The position numbers and the translations under genes were made by a program. The notes under the pieces were generated by a model. That model had not been told where the DNA came from. It made no database searches and saw only the letters and a list, made by a program, of their open reading frames with translations. This document shows positions 34,783-44,213 of a stretch of DNA of 57,386 bases, piece by piece (the first letter of the stretch is position 1; every line of letters begins with the position of its first letter). The DNA comes from Ruminococcus sp. (GTDB lineage Bacteria; Bacillota; Clostridia; Oscillospirales; Ruminococcaceae): positions 1 to 57,386 of the forward strand of contig JAHABC010000014.1 of the NCBI GenBank assembly GCA_018376535.1. The letters are read 5' to 3'.

Positions 34783-35601
34783 CTAATCCTTTTTGCCCTT
34801 GTATTCTACAATGCTTTTAACTATCAAGATTATTATAGCAAACAATACTAATATAGATGATACTGCAAAAGCATCTACATATTTAAATTCGTTATATAAG
34901 ATTTCTATATGCAACGGCATTGTAGTAGTCTTTCCACGCAAATGTCCCGATATTACCGATACTGCACCAAATTCGCCCATAGCTCTAGCAGTACATAACA
35001 CTATCCCGTAAAGTAACGCCCACTTGATATGCGGAAAAGTTATCTTAGTAAATATAGTCCAAGCGTTTGCACCCATTATAGATGCCATTTCTTCCTCATC
35101 ATTACCGATACTGTTCATAATTGGAATAATTTCTCTTGAAATAAACGGAAAAGTAACGAATATCGTAGCTAAGATAATTCCACTTATAGAGAATACAATC
35201 TTAACGTTTATAGATTGCAAGAAATCGTAAGCCCAACCAATTCTACCATAGGTTAGAATGAACACCAAACCTGCAATTACTGGCGATATAGCTAACGGAA
35301 TATCTATCAATGAAGATAGTAACTTCTTGCCTCTAAACTTGAACTTTGTAATCGTCCAAGATGCAACCAATCCAAAGATAGTATTTACTACTACAGCTAT
35401 CACGGTTGCCAATAGAGTCAACTTTATAGCACTAGTGGTATACTTATCAGTGATAGCTTCCTTGTAGGCATCAAAACCATTGCTAAACGCATTAAAGATT
35501 ACTGCTATTATAGGAACTATTAACATTATTATTAAGAACAATGCACTTATTATTATCAATAGCCACTTAACAAATCCACCATTAGATTTTTCATTGTTCA
35601 T
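34783..35601 (-). CDS. cysW: Sulfate ABC transporter permease CysW
   Basis: 272 residues from the ATG at 35601, chosen over GTG at 35610 because AGGGGTG is well spaced before it. About six membrane helices and the permease EAA loop (EEMASIMGANAWTIFTKITFPH) are present; ARAMGEFGAVSVISGHLRG is characteristic of CysW/ModB proteins. It forms the membrane channel with CysT. Confidence 0.9.
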   Translation of the reverse strand: MNNEKSNGGFVKWLLIIISALFLIIMLIVPIIAVIFNAFSNGFDAYKEAITDKYTTSAIKLTLLATVIAVVVNTIFGLVASWTITKFKFRGKKLLSSLIDIPLAISPVIAGLVFILTYGRIGWAYDFLQSINVKIVFSISGIILATIFVTFPFISREIIPIMNSIGNDEEEMASIMGANAWTIFTKITFPHIKWALLYGIVLCTARAMGEFGAVSVISGHLRGKTTTMPLHIEILYNEFKYVDAFAVSSILVLFAIIILIVKSIVEYKGKKD

Positions 35602-35606
35602 GGATA

Positions 35607-36443
35607 TCACCCCTTAGTAAACTTATTAGTATATATCTGTATTGAATTGGTAATGAACATTATTATAAATGATACTACTAACATTACCAAAGCTATTGCC
35701 GTAGCAGATGTATAATCAAACTGTTGAAGTTTACTCATAATTAATAGTGGAACTACTTCAGTTTCATAAGGTTTATTACCTGCAATGAATACTACACTTC
35801 CGTATTCGCCTAAGGCTCTAGCAAAAGCAAGACCGAAACCAGTCAATAACGGAGGTAATATTTCAGGAAAGATAATCTTAAAGAATATCTGCGACCTACT
35901 AGCACCGAACATTTCACCAGCCTCTTCATAAGTTTTATCGAACTTTTCAAGTACTGGTTGAACGTTTCTAACTATAAATGGAATACCTATAAAAATCATA
36001 GCTATAATTATACCAATCTTTGAATAAGATACTTGTATTCCAAACTTAGCGAATATCTTACCAAACCAACCATTTTCAGAATATAGAGTAGTCAAGGTTA
36101 TACCTGCTACAGATGTTGGCAAAGCAAAAGGCAATTCAATTAAGCCGTCCATGAACCTTTTAAGTGGGAAATCGTATCTAACAAGAACCCACGCTAAAAT
36201 TACTCCAAAGATGCTATTTATCAAAGTAGCTATGAACGAACACATAAAACTAACCTTATATGCTGATAGTAACCTCTTACTTGTGATGGTTTCTAAAAAA
36301 TCGGAAAAATTTTGTCCAGAAGTATATACTACCACCGATGCTACTGGAATAAGTACCATAATACTTAACATTGCAAGTGTAACTCCAAAAGATAACTTGA
36401 AACTAGGAATTACATTGATATTCTTACTTTTTCTTTTTTTCAT
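35607..36443 (-). CDS. cysT: Sulfate ABC transporter permease CysT
   Basis: 278 residues, about six membrane helices, EAA loop EEAGEMFGASRSQIFFKIIFPE and the CysT signature FARALGEYGSVVFIAGN. It pairs with CysW. Its ribosome site GAGGTAA overlaps the end of the sulfate-binding protein gene 4 bp upstream. Confidence 0.9.
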   Translation of the reverse strand: MKKRKSKNINVIPSFKLSFGVTLAMLSIMVLIPVASVVVYTSGQNFSDFLETITSKRLLSAYKVSFMCSFIATLINSIFGVILAWVLVRYDFPLKRFMDGLIELPFALPTSVAGITLTTLYSENGWFGKIFAKFGIQVSYSKIGIIIAMIFIGIPFIVRNVQPVLEKFDKTYEEAGEMFGASRSQIFFKIIFPEILPPLLTGFGLAFARALGEYGSVVFIAGNKPYETEVVPLLIMSKLQQFDYTSATAIALVMLVVSFIIMFITNSIQIYTNKFTKG

Positions 36444-36447
36444 AATA

Positions 36448-37503
36448 TCAATTTACCTCATATATTTGGTCGAACACTCCACCATCGGCAAAATGTTTTT
36501 CATGTACTGCGTCCCAACCACCAAAGATATCATCATTAATATTAACTAACTTCATAGATAGGTCAAAAGTATCGCTAAACTTGTTTAAAATTTCTTGATT
36601 AGTAGGTCTATAATAATTTTCACCTATAATTTCTTGAGCCTCATCTGAGTACAAGTATTCAAGATATTCATGAGAAACTTCTCTAGTATTACGATTATCA
36701 ACTACTTCATCTACAACAGCAACGCTAGGTTGAGCCAATACACTAATACTTGGACTAACTATCTCATACTGGTCTGGATACTCTTTCAAAGTAAGATACG
36801 CCTCATTTTCCCAAGCTATTAAAACATCACCTTGACCGTTTTCGACGAATGTAGTAGTAGCACCTCTTGCACCACTGTCTAATACTAGAACGTTCTTATA
36901 TAGTTTGCCAATAAAATCTTCAATTTGAGTTTCATCGCCATTAAATTTTTCATTAGCATAAGCCCATGCTCCAAGATAGTTCCATCTAGCACCACCAGAA
37001 GTCTTAGGGTTAGGAGTAATAACACCTATACCATCTTTAACTAAATCGTCCCAATCTTGAATATCTTTAGGATTATCTTTTCTAACCAAGAAAACAATAG
37101 TAGATGTATAAGGAGCAGAATCCAAATCAAATTCATTTTGCCAACCACTATCAATTAGACCTGCTTGTTCAATAGCTGTAATATCGTACTCCAAAGCAAG
37201 AGTAACTACATCAGCCTCATTACCTTCAATTACCGAACGTGCTTGAGAACCTGAACCACCATGCGATTGAGTAATTGTAACATCTTGTCCAGTAGTATCT
37301 TTCCAATGTTGCTTAAATATAGAATTATATGCTTCATAGAGTTCTCTTGTAGGGTCATACGATACATTGGTTATTTCCACTGGTTGAGTATAATCATATT
37401 CCGCACTACTTTGATTGCTTGAACCACAACCTGTAAGAGTACCCACATTCAATAAAGATATCGCTAATAGTAATGAAGTAAAAATCTTTTTTTTGTTTTT
37501 CAT
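36448..37503 (-). CDS. sbp: Sulfate-binding lipoprotein
   Basis: 351 residues from the ATG at 37503. A lipoprotein signal peptide ends in the lipobox LTGC. The mature protein has the Sbp/CysP features VSYDPTRELYEAYN, QSHGGSGSQARSVIEG, NPKTSGGARWNYLGAW and GARGATTTFVENGQGD. It captures sulfate outside the membrane and hands it to CysTWA. First gene of the six-gene sulfate operon. Confidence 0.92.
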   Translation of the reverse strand: MKNKKKIFTSLLLAISLLNVGTLTGCGSSNQSSAEYDYTQPVEITNVSYDPTRELYEAYNSIFKQHWKDTTGQDVTITQSHGGSGSQARSVIEGNEADVVTLALEYDITAIEQAGLIDSGWQNEFDLDSAPYTSTIVFLVRKDNPKDIQDWDDLVKDGIGVITPNPKTSGGARWNYLGAWAYANEKFNGDETQIEDFIGKLYKNVLVLDSGARGATTTFVENGQGDVLIAWENEAYLTLKEYPDQYEIVSPSISVLAQPSVAVVDEVVDNRNTREVSHEYLEYLYSDEAQEIIGENYYRPTNQEILNKFSDTFDLSMKLVNINDDIFGGWDAVHEKHFADGGVFDQIYEVN

Positions 37504-37531
37504 AATAAAATCACTCACTTTTATGTATATT

Positions 37532-37553
37532 TAGTATTCCTACTGGAATACTA
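37532..37553. promoter_or_regulatory. Inverted-repeat operator at the sbp transcription start
   Basis: TAGTATTCC and its complement GGAATACTA around TACT. It begins right at the predicted transcription start of the minus-strand sulfate operon. Its half TATTCCTACTG (37535-37545) recurs in inverse orientation at 37883-37893 beside cysD. GGAAT half-sites are known for Rrf2-type cysteine regulators (CymR); that link is inference. Confidence 0.65.
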
Positions 37554-37561
37554 TGTTTTCA

Positions 37562-37590
37562 ATTATAGTGCTATTTTTTAAAAAAGTCAA
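37562..37590 (-). promoter_or_regulatory. Sigma-A promoter of sulfate transport/apr operon
   Basis: Minus strand TTGACT (37585-37590), 17 bp, TATAAT (37562-37567). The 432-bp gap between sbp and cysD also holds the cysD promoter and two shared operator-like motifs; 37591-37838 shows nothing further. Confidence 0.75.
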
Positions 37591-37838
37591 TGGTTTTATG
37601 AAAATTTATGGATAAGATATATTACAGATATGTATTATTAAATATTTATAGTAAAATATCACAAAACACTTGACAAATCGACAGAAATATTAACTTATAC
37701 TACCACTAATTTAAGATATACTTATATTAATATAGGTGTATAAAATTCTAGCTTTGATACCATTTTGGCAATATAACTAATTAATCATAGTATTTAAATA
37801 GGAATTATATAAATATATACAAAATTCCCAATAATCTA

Positions 37839-37867
37839 TTGACATATCCATCTTTACAGATTATAAT
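37839..37867 (+). promoter_or_regulatory. Perfect-consensus promoter of cysDN
   Basis: TTGACA (37839-37844), 17 bp, TATAAT (37862-37867). Predicted start at about 37874, just upstream of the operator-like motif. Confidence 0.8.
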
Positions 37868-37882
37868 TAAAACATACTAATT

Positions 37883-37893
37883 CAGTAGGAATA
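37883..37893. promoter_or_regulatory. Operator-like motif CAGTAGGAATA downstream of cysD start
   Basis: The exact reverse complement of 37535-37545 in the sbp operator. It lies about 10 bp past the predicted start site, where a bound repressor would block transcription. Confidence 0.55.
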
Positions 37894-37935
37894 ATAAGAA
37901 TTGATTAATTTAACTCATTAAGGAGGTTTTTATAT

Positions 37936-38835
37936 ATGAGTAAACTATCTCATTTAGATGAACTGGAGGCAGAAGCAATATACATACTCCGTGAAGTTGT
38001 CGCAGAGTGTGAAAAACCTGTAATGCTATATTCAATAGGTAAAGATAGTTCAGTTATGCTACACTTAGCTTTAAAAGCGTTCTATCCTGAAAAACCACCA
38101 TTTCCACTACTTCATGTAGATACAACTTGGAAGTTCAAGGAAATGATTAAATTCCGTGATGAAACTGTAAAAAAATATGGTCTTGATTTAATTACTTATA
38201 CTAACCCAGAAGGTCTTGCTAAAGGAATAAATCCATTTGACCACGGTTCAGCATATACCGATATCATGAAAACTCAAGCATTAAAACAAGTATTATCTAA
38301 GTATGGATTTACTGCTTGTTTCGGTGGTGGTCGTCGTGATGAAGAAAAATCTCGTGCTAAAGAAAGAATTTTCTCCTTTAGAAATGAGGCTCAAGCATGG
38401 GACCCTAAAAATCAACGTCCAGAAATGTGGAAACTATACAATACTAAAATCAATAAGGGCGAAAGTATTAGAGTATTCCCAATATCTAACTGGACTGAAA
38501 AAGATATCTGGCAATATATAAAACGTGAAAATATAGATATCGTTCCATTATACTTTGCTAAGGAACGTCCAGTTGTCGAAAGAGATGGCAATATCATAAT
38601 GGTTGATGACGATAGATTTCCTCTTAAAGAGGGCGAAGTTCCTCAACTAAAAAGCGTTCGTTTTAGAACTTTAGGTTGTTATCCACTTACTGGTGGAGTT
38701 CTTTCTACTGCTACTACCTTAGATGAAATTATAGACGAAACTTTAAGTGCTGTATCTTCTGAACGTACTTCAAGAGTTATCGATAAAGAAGCTATCGGTA
38801 GCATGGAACGTAGAAAAAGAGAAGGTTATTTCTAA
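37936..38835 (+). CDS. cysD: Sulfate adenylyltransferase subunit 2
   Basis: 299 residues, normal CysD length. PP-loop nucleotide site MLYSIGKDSSVMLHLA, then PLLHVDTTWKF and the conserved GGGRRDEEKSRAKER. It adenylates sulfate to APS using ATP, driven by GTP hydrolysis in CysN. The ATG follows TAAGGAGG. cysN is 44 bp downstream. Confidence 0.95.
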   Translation: MSKLSHLDELEAEAIYILREVVAECEKPVMLYSIGKDSSVMLHLALKAFYPEKPPFPLLHVDTTWKFKEMIKFRDETVKKYGLDLITYTNPEGLAKGINPFDHGSAYTDIMKTQALKQVLSKYGFTACFGGGRRDEEKSRAKERIFSFRNEAQAWDPKNQRPEMWKLYNTKINKGESIRVFPISNWTEKDIWQYIKRENIDIVPLYFAKERPVVERDGNIIMVDDDRFPLKEGEVPQLKSVRFRTLGCYPLTGGVLSTATTLDEIIDETLSAVSSERTSRVIDKEAIGSMERRKREGYF

Positions 38836-38879
38836 ACTATAAACTAATCCAAACTACTAGAAAGAAGGTTTTTTGTTAC

Positions 38880-40556
38880 ATGAAAGGATTATTAAAGTTT
38901 ATTACTTGTGGTAGTGTAGATGATGGCAAATCTACTTTGATTGGTCACATTCTATATGACGCTAAGTTACTATATACAGACCAAGAAGAAGCTCTTGAAC
39001 TGGATAGCAAGGTTGGTAGCCGTGACGGTGCTATTGACTATTCTCTATTACTAGATGGTCTAATGGCTGAACGTGAGCAAGGTATCACTATTGACGTCGC
39101 TTACAGATATTTTACTACCGATAACAGAAGTTTTATCGTTGCTGATACCCCTGGTCATGAAGAATATACTCGTAACATGGCAGTAGGTGCATCTTTTGCT
39201 GACCTATCTATTATCTTGGTAGATGCTAAACAAGGCGTATTAGTTCAAACTAGACGCCATGCTAGAATTTGTTCCTTAATGGGTATTAAGCACTTTGTAT
39301 TCGCCGTTAATAAGATGGATTTAGTCGGCTACAGTGAAGAACGTTTTAAAGAGATTGAAAAAGAAATCTTTGAACTATCTAAAGAATTAAATCTACAAGA
39401 TGTCAAGATTATACCAATATCTGCAACCGTTGGCGATAATGTTACTATCAAATCCACTAATACACCTTGGTATAAGGGCGAACCTCTACTTGAATATCTT
39501 GAAAATGTAGATGTATCCGATAAGGAAGCTGAACAAGGTTTCTATCTACCAGTACAAAGAGTATCCCGACCAAACCATACTTTTAGAGGTTTCCAAGGTC
39601 AAATTGAAAGTGGTGAAATTTCAATCGGTGATGAAATTACAGTACTACCAAGTAACGAACACGCTCTAGTTAAAGGAATACTAGTATCTGGTAAGGAAAG
39701 CGACAACGCTTTTGTAGGTCAAGCAGTAACTATTCAATTAGATAAGGAAGTTGACGTATCAAGAGGTTGTGTACTATCTGCAAATACAGATATTGGAATT
39801 AGCAAGAATCTAAAGACTACTATTCTTTGGACAGATGATGAAAAGCTATCTGTTGGTAAAGAGTACCTAATTAAGTTAGGAACTAAACTAATCACTGGAG
39901 TACTATCCAAGATTGAATACACTATCAACGTAAATACTGGCGAACATCAACAAGCAGATACTCTTAGCAAAAATGAGATTGCTCTATGCGATATCGTTCT
40001 TACTGAACCTATAGTCGTAGATAAGTTTAAAAATCACAAAACTTTGGGCGAATTGATACTAATAGACCGTATTACTAATATGACATCTGCGTGTGGCGTA
40101 GTAGAAGATTTTGAAAAGTATACTATCCAAGATAGAGCCTCCTTTAAAAATGGCGATATAGTTGCTCGTGGTGATATATTTGAGGAGTTCTACTATGATG
40201 TAAATAGTCTATCTGTATTAAAGTATCAACCAGTCAGCAACACTTACTCTATTGGTGATGAAATTCCTACTCAAAGTGATAGCTATAAGTATCCAGATAC
40301 TTTTGATATCTTAGTTCTTCGTGATAGCGTTGCTATTAAAGTTCGTGACAAAAAGATTGTAGATATTATCACTTTTGATAACTATACTTATAGTAATGTT
40401 CCAATAATCAACGGTAGAGGTTTTGAAGTTAAGATTAAATCTCAAGATGATTTTAAATCTTTACTAGACGATTATAACTCCATAACTCCAGAGAATGAAA
40501 AAGATTTCTATTCAAAGTGGTTGAAGTTCGATACCTATAGAAAAATCTCTTTCTAA
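38880..40556 (+). CDS. cysN: Sulfate adenylyltransferase subunit 1 (GTPase) with C-terminal extension
   Basis: 558 residues. The GTPase core has GSVDDGKST (11-19), ADTPGHEEYTRNMAVG and NKMDLVG, followed by the usual beta-barrel domains to about residue 425. The last ~130 residues (from about DIFEEFYYDVNSLSVLKYQP) are not the APS kinase domain found in CysNC fusions: no Walker A is seen there. CysN alone is normally about 430-480 residues, so this is an extra domain of unknown role. No cysC gene is nearby, consistent with direct use of APS by AprAB. Confidence 0.92.
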   Translation: MKGLLKFITCGSVDDGKSTLIGHILYDAKLLYTDQEEALELDSKVGSRDGAIDYSLLLDGLMAEREQGITIDVAYRYFTTDNRSFIVADTPGHEEYTRNMAVGASFADLSIILVDAKQGVLVQTRRHARICSLMGIKHFVFAVNKMDLVGYSEERFKEIEKEIFELSKELNLQDVKIIPISATVGDNVTIKSTNTPWYKGEPLLEYLENVDVSDKEAEQGFYLPVQRVSRPNHTFRGFQGQIESGEISIGDEITVLPSNEHALVKGILVSGKESDNAFVGQAVTIQLDKEVDVSRGCVLSANTDIGISKNLKTTILWTDDEKLSVGKEYLIKLGTKLITGVLSKIEYTINVNTGEHQQADTLSKNEIALCDIVLTEPIVVDKFKNHKTLGELILIDRITNMTSACGVVEDFEKYTIQDRASFKNGDIVARGDIFEEFYYDVNSLSVLKYQPVSNTYSIGDEIPTQSDSYKYPDTFDILVLRDSVAIKVRDKKIVDIITFDNYTYSNVPIINGRGFEVKIKSQDDFKSLLDDYNSITPENEKDFYSKWLKFDTYRKISF

Positions 40557-40575
40557 TTTGATATAGTTTAGAAAT

Positions 40576-40614
40576 ATAAGGCATCATGGATTATATACAT
40601 CCATGGTGCCTTAT
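40576..40614 (+). terminator. Terminator of cysDN
   Basis: A 16-bp stem (one G-U pair) formed by ATAAGGCATCATGGAT and ATCCATGGTGCCTTAT with a 7-nt loop, 19 bp after the cysN stop. The following tract is TATATTT, so it is moderately strong. Confidence 0.65.
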
Positions 40615-40682
40615 TATATTTATCAAAGTTGCCATATTTTACATTAGTAACTTGTTTAAATTGATGAAAAATACAATTTCTA

Positions 40683-40711
40683 TTGAACTTTACATATTAA
40701 TATGGTATAAT
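40683..40711 (+). promoter_or_regulatory. Sigma-A promoter of degenerate-kinase/hydrogenase-like operon
   Basis: TTGAAC (40683-40688), 17 bp, TATAAT (40706-40711), with TGG before the -10. The leader is about 27 nt. Confidence 0.7.
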
Positions 40712-40744
40712 ATATGTATATTTTTATATAAGGAGATGAATTTT

Positions 40745-42415
40745 TTGGATAATACTAGTTCTTCAAATCACAAGCAACAGAAGAAACTAAATAGTATGAA
40801 ATCGCTATCTTTATTAGACAATATTATAAATAGAAATACTGATGATGACGATGTTATCGATGATACCTCAAATGATGATAATATTAGTTCTAAATTAGAT
40901 GATATCTCCATATCCTCTCAAGAAGATACTATTGTTAAAGATATGACTAAAGATTTAGACAATATAATATTATCATCACAAATGAAATTACAAAGTAAAC
41001 CTACTAAGGTTTCAAACATCGCTAAAGAAATGGTCAATCCTTCCAATGTTGATGTTAATCAGCAGTTGGATATTCATGAGATAATTTTTACAACTAATAA
41101 AATGCCTATAAAAATATTAAAAATACTCCCTAAGTTTGAACACACTTACACCTATATTTGTAGATATATGAACAATAACCATATATTAAGATGGTATAAT
41201 AGTTCTACTTGTAAGAATTTAGTCAATCTTAGAAAAAAATTAGAAAAATTACAAAAAAGTGACATAAAAAACAGTTGCATACTAACTCCTACAGTTCTAA
41301 CAAAACCATCGGATAACGGTTGTTTCGGTTGTGTATATACAGAACTTACTCAGGAATACTTCACCTTGATTGACATAATAAACGGCTATACTATAGAGTA
41401 TGATATAGAAAACGTTCCAACTAGAAAGAATATTAAATTTAAGAGTATCAACGCTATGATTAACGCATCTATTAACATTGCTAAGATGTTCTTAAATTTT
41501 CAATCCAAAGATATGCATATGTACTCTTTCTATGATGAAGACTTATTTATAAATATAAATACTGGCGATATCCTTCTTGATATTACTAATTCTATATACG
41601 TTAGCAACGATTTAAAACAGACAAATCTTGAATGTACATATCTAGCACCAGAAATTTTAAAAAATACCGATGTTCCTAATACATTTAGTGATAACTATAC
41701 TCTAGCAGTAATACTATTTAGAATATTCTTTCACGACCACCCACTAGAAGGCAAATCCGTAATAGATGATACTTCCTTAAACTTTAAACAAAGAATGAAA
41801 CACTATAGTGATAATGCTATATTTATTCTTGACACCAATGATACATCTAATAGGGCTATTAGAGGAGTTAATTTTGCAACACTATCCATGTGGAATAAAT
41901 ATCCATGTTATTTAACAGATGCCTTTACTAAAACTTTTTGTGATTACTTATTTAATCCAAGTGAACGCATTACTATAGAAAAATGGTTGACTATACTATT
42001 ACATCTAAAGTGCAATGTACTACCTTGTGTATGTGGTAGAGTGGATTTTTCAGTATCATATGAACTAACTGAAGAATCTTTTTATAAGTGTCAACGTTGT
42101 GGAAGTAAATATCATTCAATGTACTTTAAAAAGAATGGATTTACTATCCCCGTATATGATGGCAATAATATCTATTCATTCTTATTTAAAGATAAAGTTT
42201 CCTCATATGATGAGGTTATGGGAATAATAATGGAAAACAAGATACATAAAAATCTATTTGGCTTGAAAAATCTTAGTAATACTGAATGGATTTGTGACGT
42301 ATCTAACAAAGAAACTAAAGTTATAAAACCTTTAGATGTATTACCTATATTCGCTGGTAATACTGTGGATTTTTATGGTTCTATAGCTGAATTTGATTTC
42401 ATTCAAGAAAAATAA
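40745..42415 (+). CDS. Degenerate protein kinase with zinc ribbon and FHA-like tail (paralogue A)
   Basis: 556 residues from TTG at 40745, 9 bases after AGGAG; the in-frame ATG at 40736 touches the ribosome site and is unlikely. An acidic disordered N-terminus (~1-120) precedes a kinase fold of the type found in bacterial VWA-kinase-phosphatase clusters (YLAPEILKNTDVPNTFSDNY, HDHPLEGKSVID, DTNDTSNRAI, WNKYP). Catalytic residues are lost: the ATP lysine is Arg149, the catalytic Asp is Ser261 and the following Asn is Asp266; the metal Asp279 remains. Next come a zinc ribbon (CVCG, CQRCG) and an FHA-like end (GLKNLSNTEW). Probably a pseudokinase scaffold or sensor. The next gene is 23 bp downstream. 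Confidence 0.72.
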   Translation: MDNTSSSNHKQQKKLNSMKSLSLLDNIINRNTDDDDVIDDTSNDDNISSKLDDISISSQEDTIVKDMTKDLDNIILSSQMKLQSKPTKVSNIAKEMVNPSNVDVNQQLDIHEIIFTTNKMPIKILKILPKFEHTYTYICRYMNNNHILRWYNSSTCKNLVNLRKKLEKLQKSDIKNSCILTPTVLTKPSDNGCFGCVYTELTQEYFTLIDIINGYTIEYDIENVPTRKNIKFKSINAMINASINIAKMFLNFQSKDMHMYSFYDEDLFININTGDILLDITNSIYVSNDLKQTNLECTYLAPEILKNTDVPNTFSDNYTLAVILFRIFFHDHPLEGKSVIDDTSLNFKQRMKHYSDNAIFILDTNDTSNRAIRGVNFATLSMWNKYPCYLTDAFTKTFCDYLFNPSERITIEKWLTILLHLKCNVLPCVCGRVDFSVSYELTEESFYKCQRCGSKYHSMYFKKNGFTIPVYDGNNIYSFLFKDKVSSYDEVMGIIMENKIHKNLFGLKNLSNTEWICDVSNKETKVIKPLDVLPIFAGNTVDFYGSIAEFDFIQEK

Positions 42416-42438
42416 ATCTATAATGAAAGGACTCTATT

Positions 42439-44166
42439 ATGATAGTGGACAATAATATTGAAAAAATTATAACCGTTAATAGCGAAAAATGTATTGGCTG
42501 TAATAAATGCGTTAAAGTCTGTCCAATAAAGGTTGCAAATAAGACTGTCTTAAAACCTAATACAGATGACCAATTTATAACAGAAGTTAATCCAGATATG
42601 TGTATAAACTGTGGAGAATGCGTAAAGGCTTGTAAACATGGTGCAAGAAATTATGTAGACCATTCTAAAGTATTCTTTGATATGTTCGAAAAAGGTGAAG
42701 CTATAAATATTATAGTTGCTCCAGCAATAAAAACAGCTTTCCCTTATGATATGTGGAAACATATGCTTCAATGGTTCAAAGATAATGGAAATGTAAAAAT
42801 ATATGATGTTTCTTTAGGTGCAGATATCTGTACTTGGGCTTATAATGACTATCTTAAAAATAACAAAGGTAGCAAGATTATCAGTCAACCTTGCCCAGCT
42901 ATAGTTAACTATATTGAAAAATATCAACCCAAACTTATTATGAAGTTAGCACCAATACATAGTCCTGCATCTTGTTTAGCAACATATCTAAAGAAGTACA
43001 ACAATGAGGGAAATAAACCTATAGTATTATTTTCGCCATGTATATCTAAGACTTCGGAAGCGATTAAATATAATACTTTCAACTTTAATGTTACGTTCAA
43101 AAGTATAAATGAGTATTTTAAAAGTAAGGGCATGAGCTTTGACAATCTTGGTGTTAGCAGATTCCAATTTGATGACCATTCTGGTGTATTAGGTCAACTT
43201 TTCCCTAGACCTGGTGGCCTAAGAGATAATATATTGGCTCTACAACCAAATTTGATAGTTCGTACTGCTGAAGGACCTCAAAATGTGTACAAACGTATGG
43301 AAAGATATGTTGAAGTTCCAGAAGAAAAACGTCCTGATGTATTAGACGTTTTAAACTGCCAACATGGTTGTAATGAAGGTACTGCTAGTATAGAAAACAA
43401 TTCCTTATCCACTATTGAAAGTTGCATGGACGAATTAGAACTAAATGCCCAAAATGAAAGAGGTTTTTGGCTACTAAAAGATAGAAACTATAAAAAGTTC
43501 GATAAAATATTCGATATTAAAGACTTTAGATGTATATATAAAAATAAATATATTATGGTACAAAAACCATCTGCTAATGAAATTGATAATATATTCAATT
43601 CTATGTTAAAAACAACTCCCGAATCTAGAAATATAGATTGCAACTCTTGTGGATACGATACTTGCTATGACATGGCTTGCATGATTTTTAAAGGTTACAA
43701 CATAAAAAATAATTGCGTATATTATATGAAAAATAGACTACATTCTCAATTGAAAAATATTCAAGATTTACATAATACACTTGAAAAAGAACTATCTGTA
43801 TTGATTGAAACTTCTAATAGTCTTACAACTACTATAGAAAATGTTAATGAAAGTTCAAAGCGTTCAAATAAGACTTTAAAGAGCTTAATAAATGACCTAA
43901 ATAGCATGAGTGCTGTAGTTACAAACTTCCAAGAATATTTTAATGATATAAATACTGATGATGTAACTTCTGAAGATATAGATAATGTTACTAATCTATT
44001 TGATAAGTTGGAAAACATATTCAATGAATCATTTTTATCAAGATTGCAATCTAACATTCAAAACGATAATGAAACTATTGAAACTATCCATAATTTAGAT
44101 GAGCAATCACAAAAGTTAAAAGATATAATATCAGAAATCAAAGAAAAGTTTGAATATAAAAATTAA
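42439..44166 (+). CDS. FeFe-hydrogenase-like sensory protein with coiled-coil tail
   Basis: 575 residues. Two 4Fe-4S motifs (CIGCNKCVKVCP at 18-29, CINCGECVKACK at 55-66) lead into a hydrogenase large-subunit domain. The H-cluster cysteines are kept: Cys152 (QPCPAI), Cys201 with Lys204 (SPCISKTSE), and Cys307/Cys311 (NCQHGC). The proton-relay cysteine that normally precedes the first ligand is Pro151. A further cluster motif follows at 401-414 (CNSCGYDTCYDMAC), then a coiled coil (about 430-575). This is the layout of sensory, not metabolic, FeFe hydrogenases, which are often linked to kinases and phosphatases. It probably senses hydrogen or redox state. Confidence 0.8.
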   Translation: MIVDNNIEKIITVNSEKCIGCNKCVKVCPIKVANKTVLKPNTDDQFITEVNPDMCINCGECVKACKHGARNYVDHSKVFFDMFEKGEAINIIVAPAIKTAFPYDMWKHMLQWFKDNGNVKIYDVSLGADICTWAYNDYLKNNKGSKIISQPCPAIVNYIEKYQPKLIMKLAPIHSPASCLATYLKKYNNEGNKPIVLFSPCISKTSEAIKYNTFNFNVTFKSINEYFKSKGMSFDNLGVSRFQFDDHSGVLGQLFPRPGGLRDNILALQPNLIVRTAEGPQNVYKRMERYVEVPEEKRPDVLDVLNCQHGCNEGTASIENNSLSTIESCMDELELNAQNERGFWLLKDRNYKKFDKIFDIKDFRCIYKNKYIMVQKPSANEIDNIFNSMLKTTPESRNIDCNSCGYDTCYDMACMIFKGYNIKNNCVYYMKNRLHSQLKNIQDLHNTLEKELSVLIETSNSLTTTIENVNESSKRSNKTLKSLINDLNSMSAVVTNFQEYFNDINTDDVTSEDIDNVTNLFDKLENIFNESFLSRLQSNIQNDNETIETIHNLDEQSQKLKDIISEIKEKFEYKN

Positions 44167-44188
44167 TATGTTTGTGTATCGAAAGAAC

Positions 44189-44213
44189 AAAGTGTGTCAA
44201 ATTGACACACTTT
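44189..44213 (+). terminator. Terminator with TGTGTCAAATTGACACA palindrome, copy 3
   Basis: An 11-bp stem with AAT loop, followed by ATTTTTT, 22 bp after the hydrogenase-like gene. Same core as at 18071 and 18125, 26 kb away. Confidence 0.75.

Noticed and set aside
40165..40556. CysNC fusion (APS kinase domain on CysN)
   Set aside because: The C-terminal segment lacks a P-loop and other APS kinase motifs.
40586..40744. N-terminal extension of the pseudokinase frame
   Set aside because: It covers the cysN terminator and the gene's own promoter; the TTG at 40745 has a well-spaced AGGAG.
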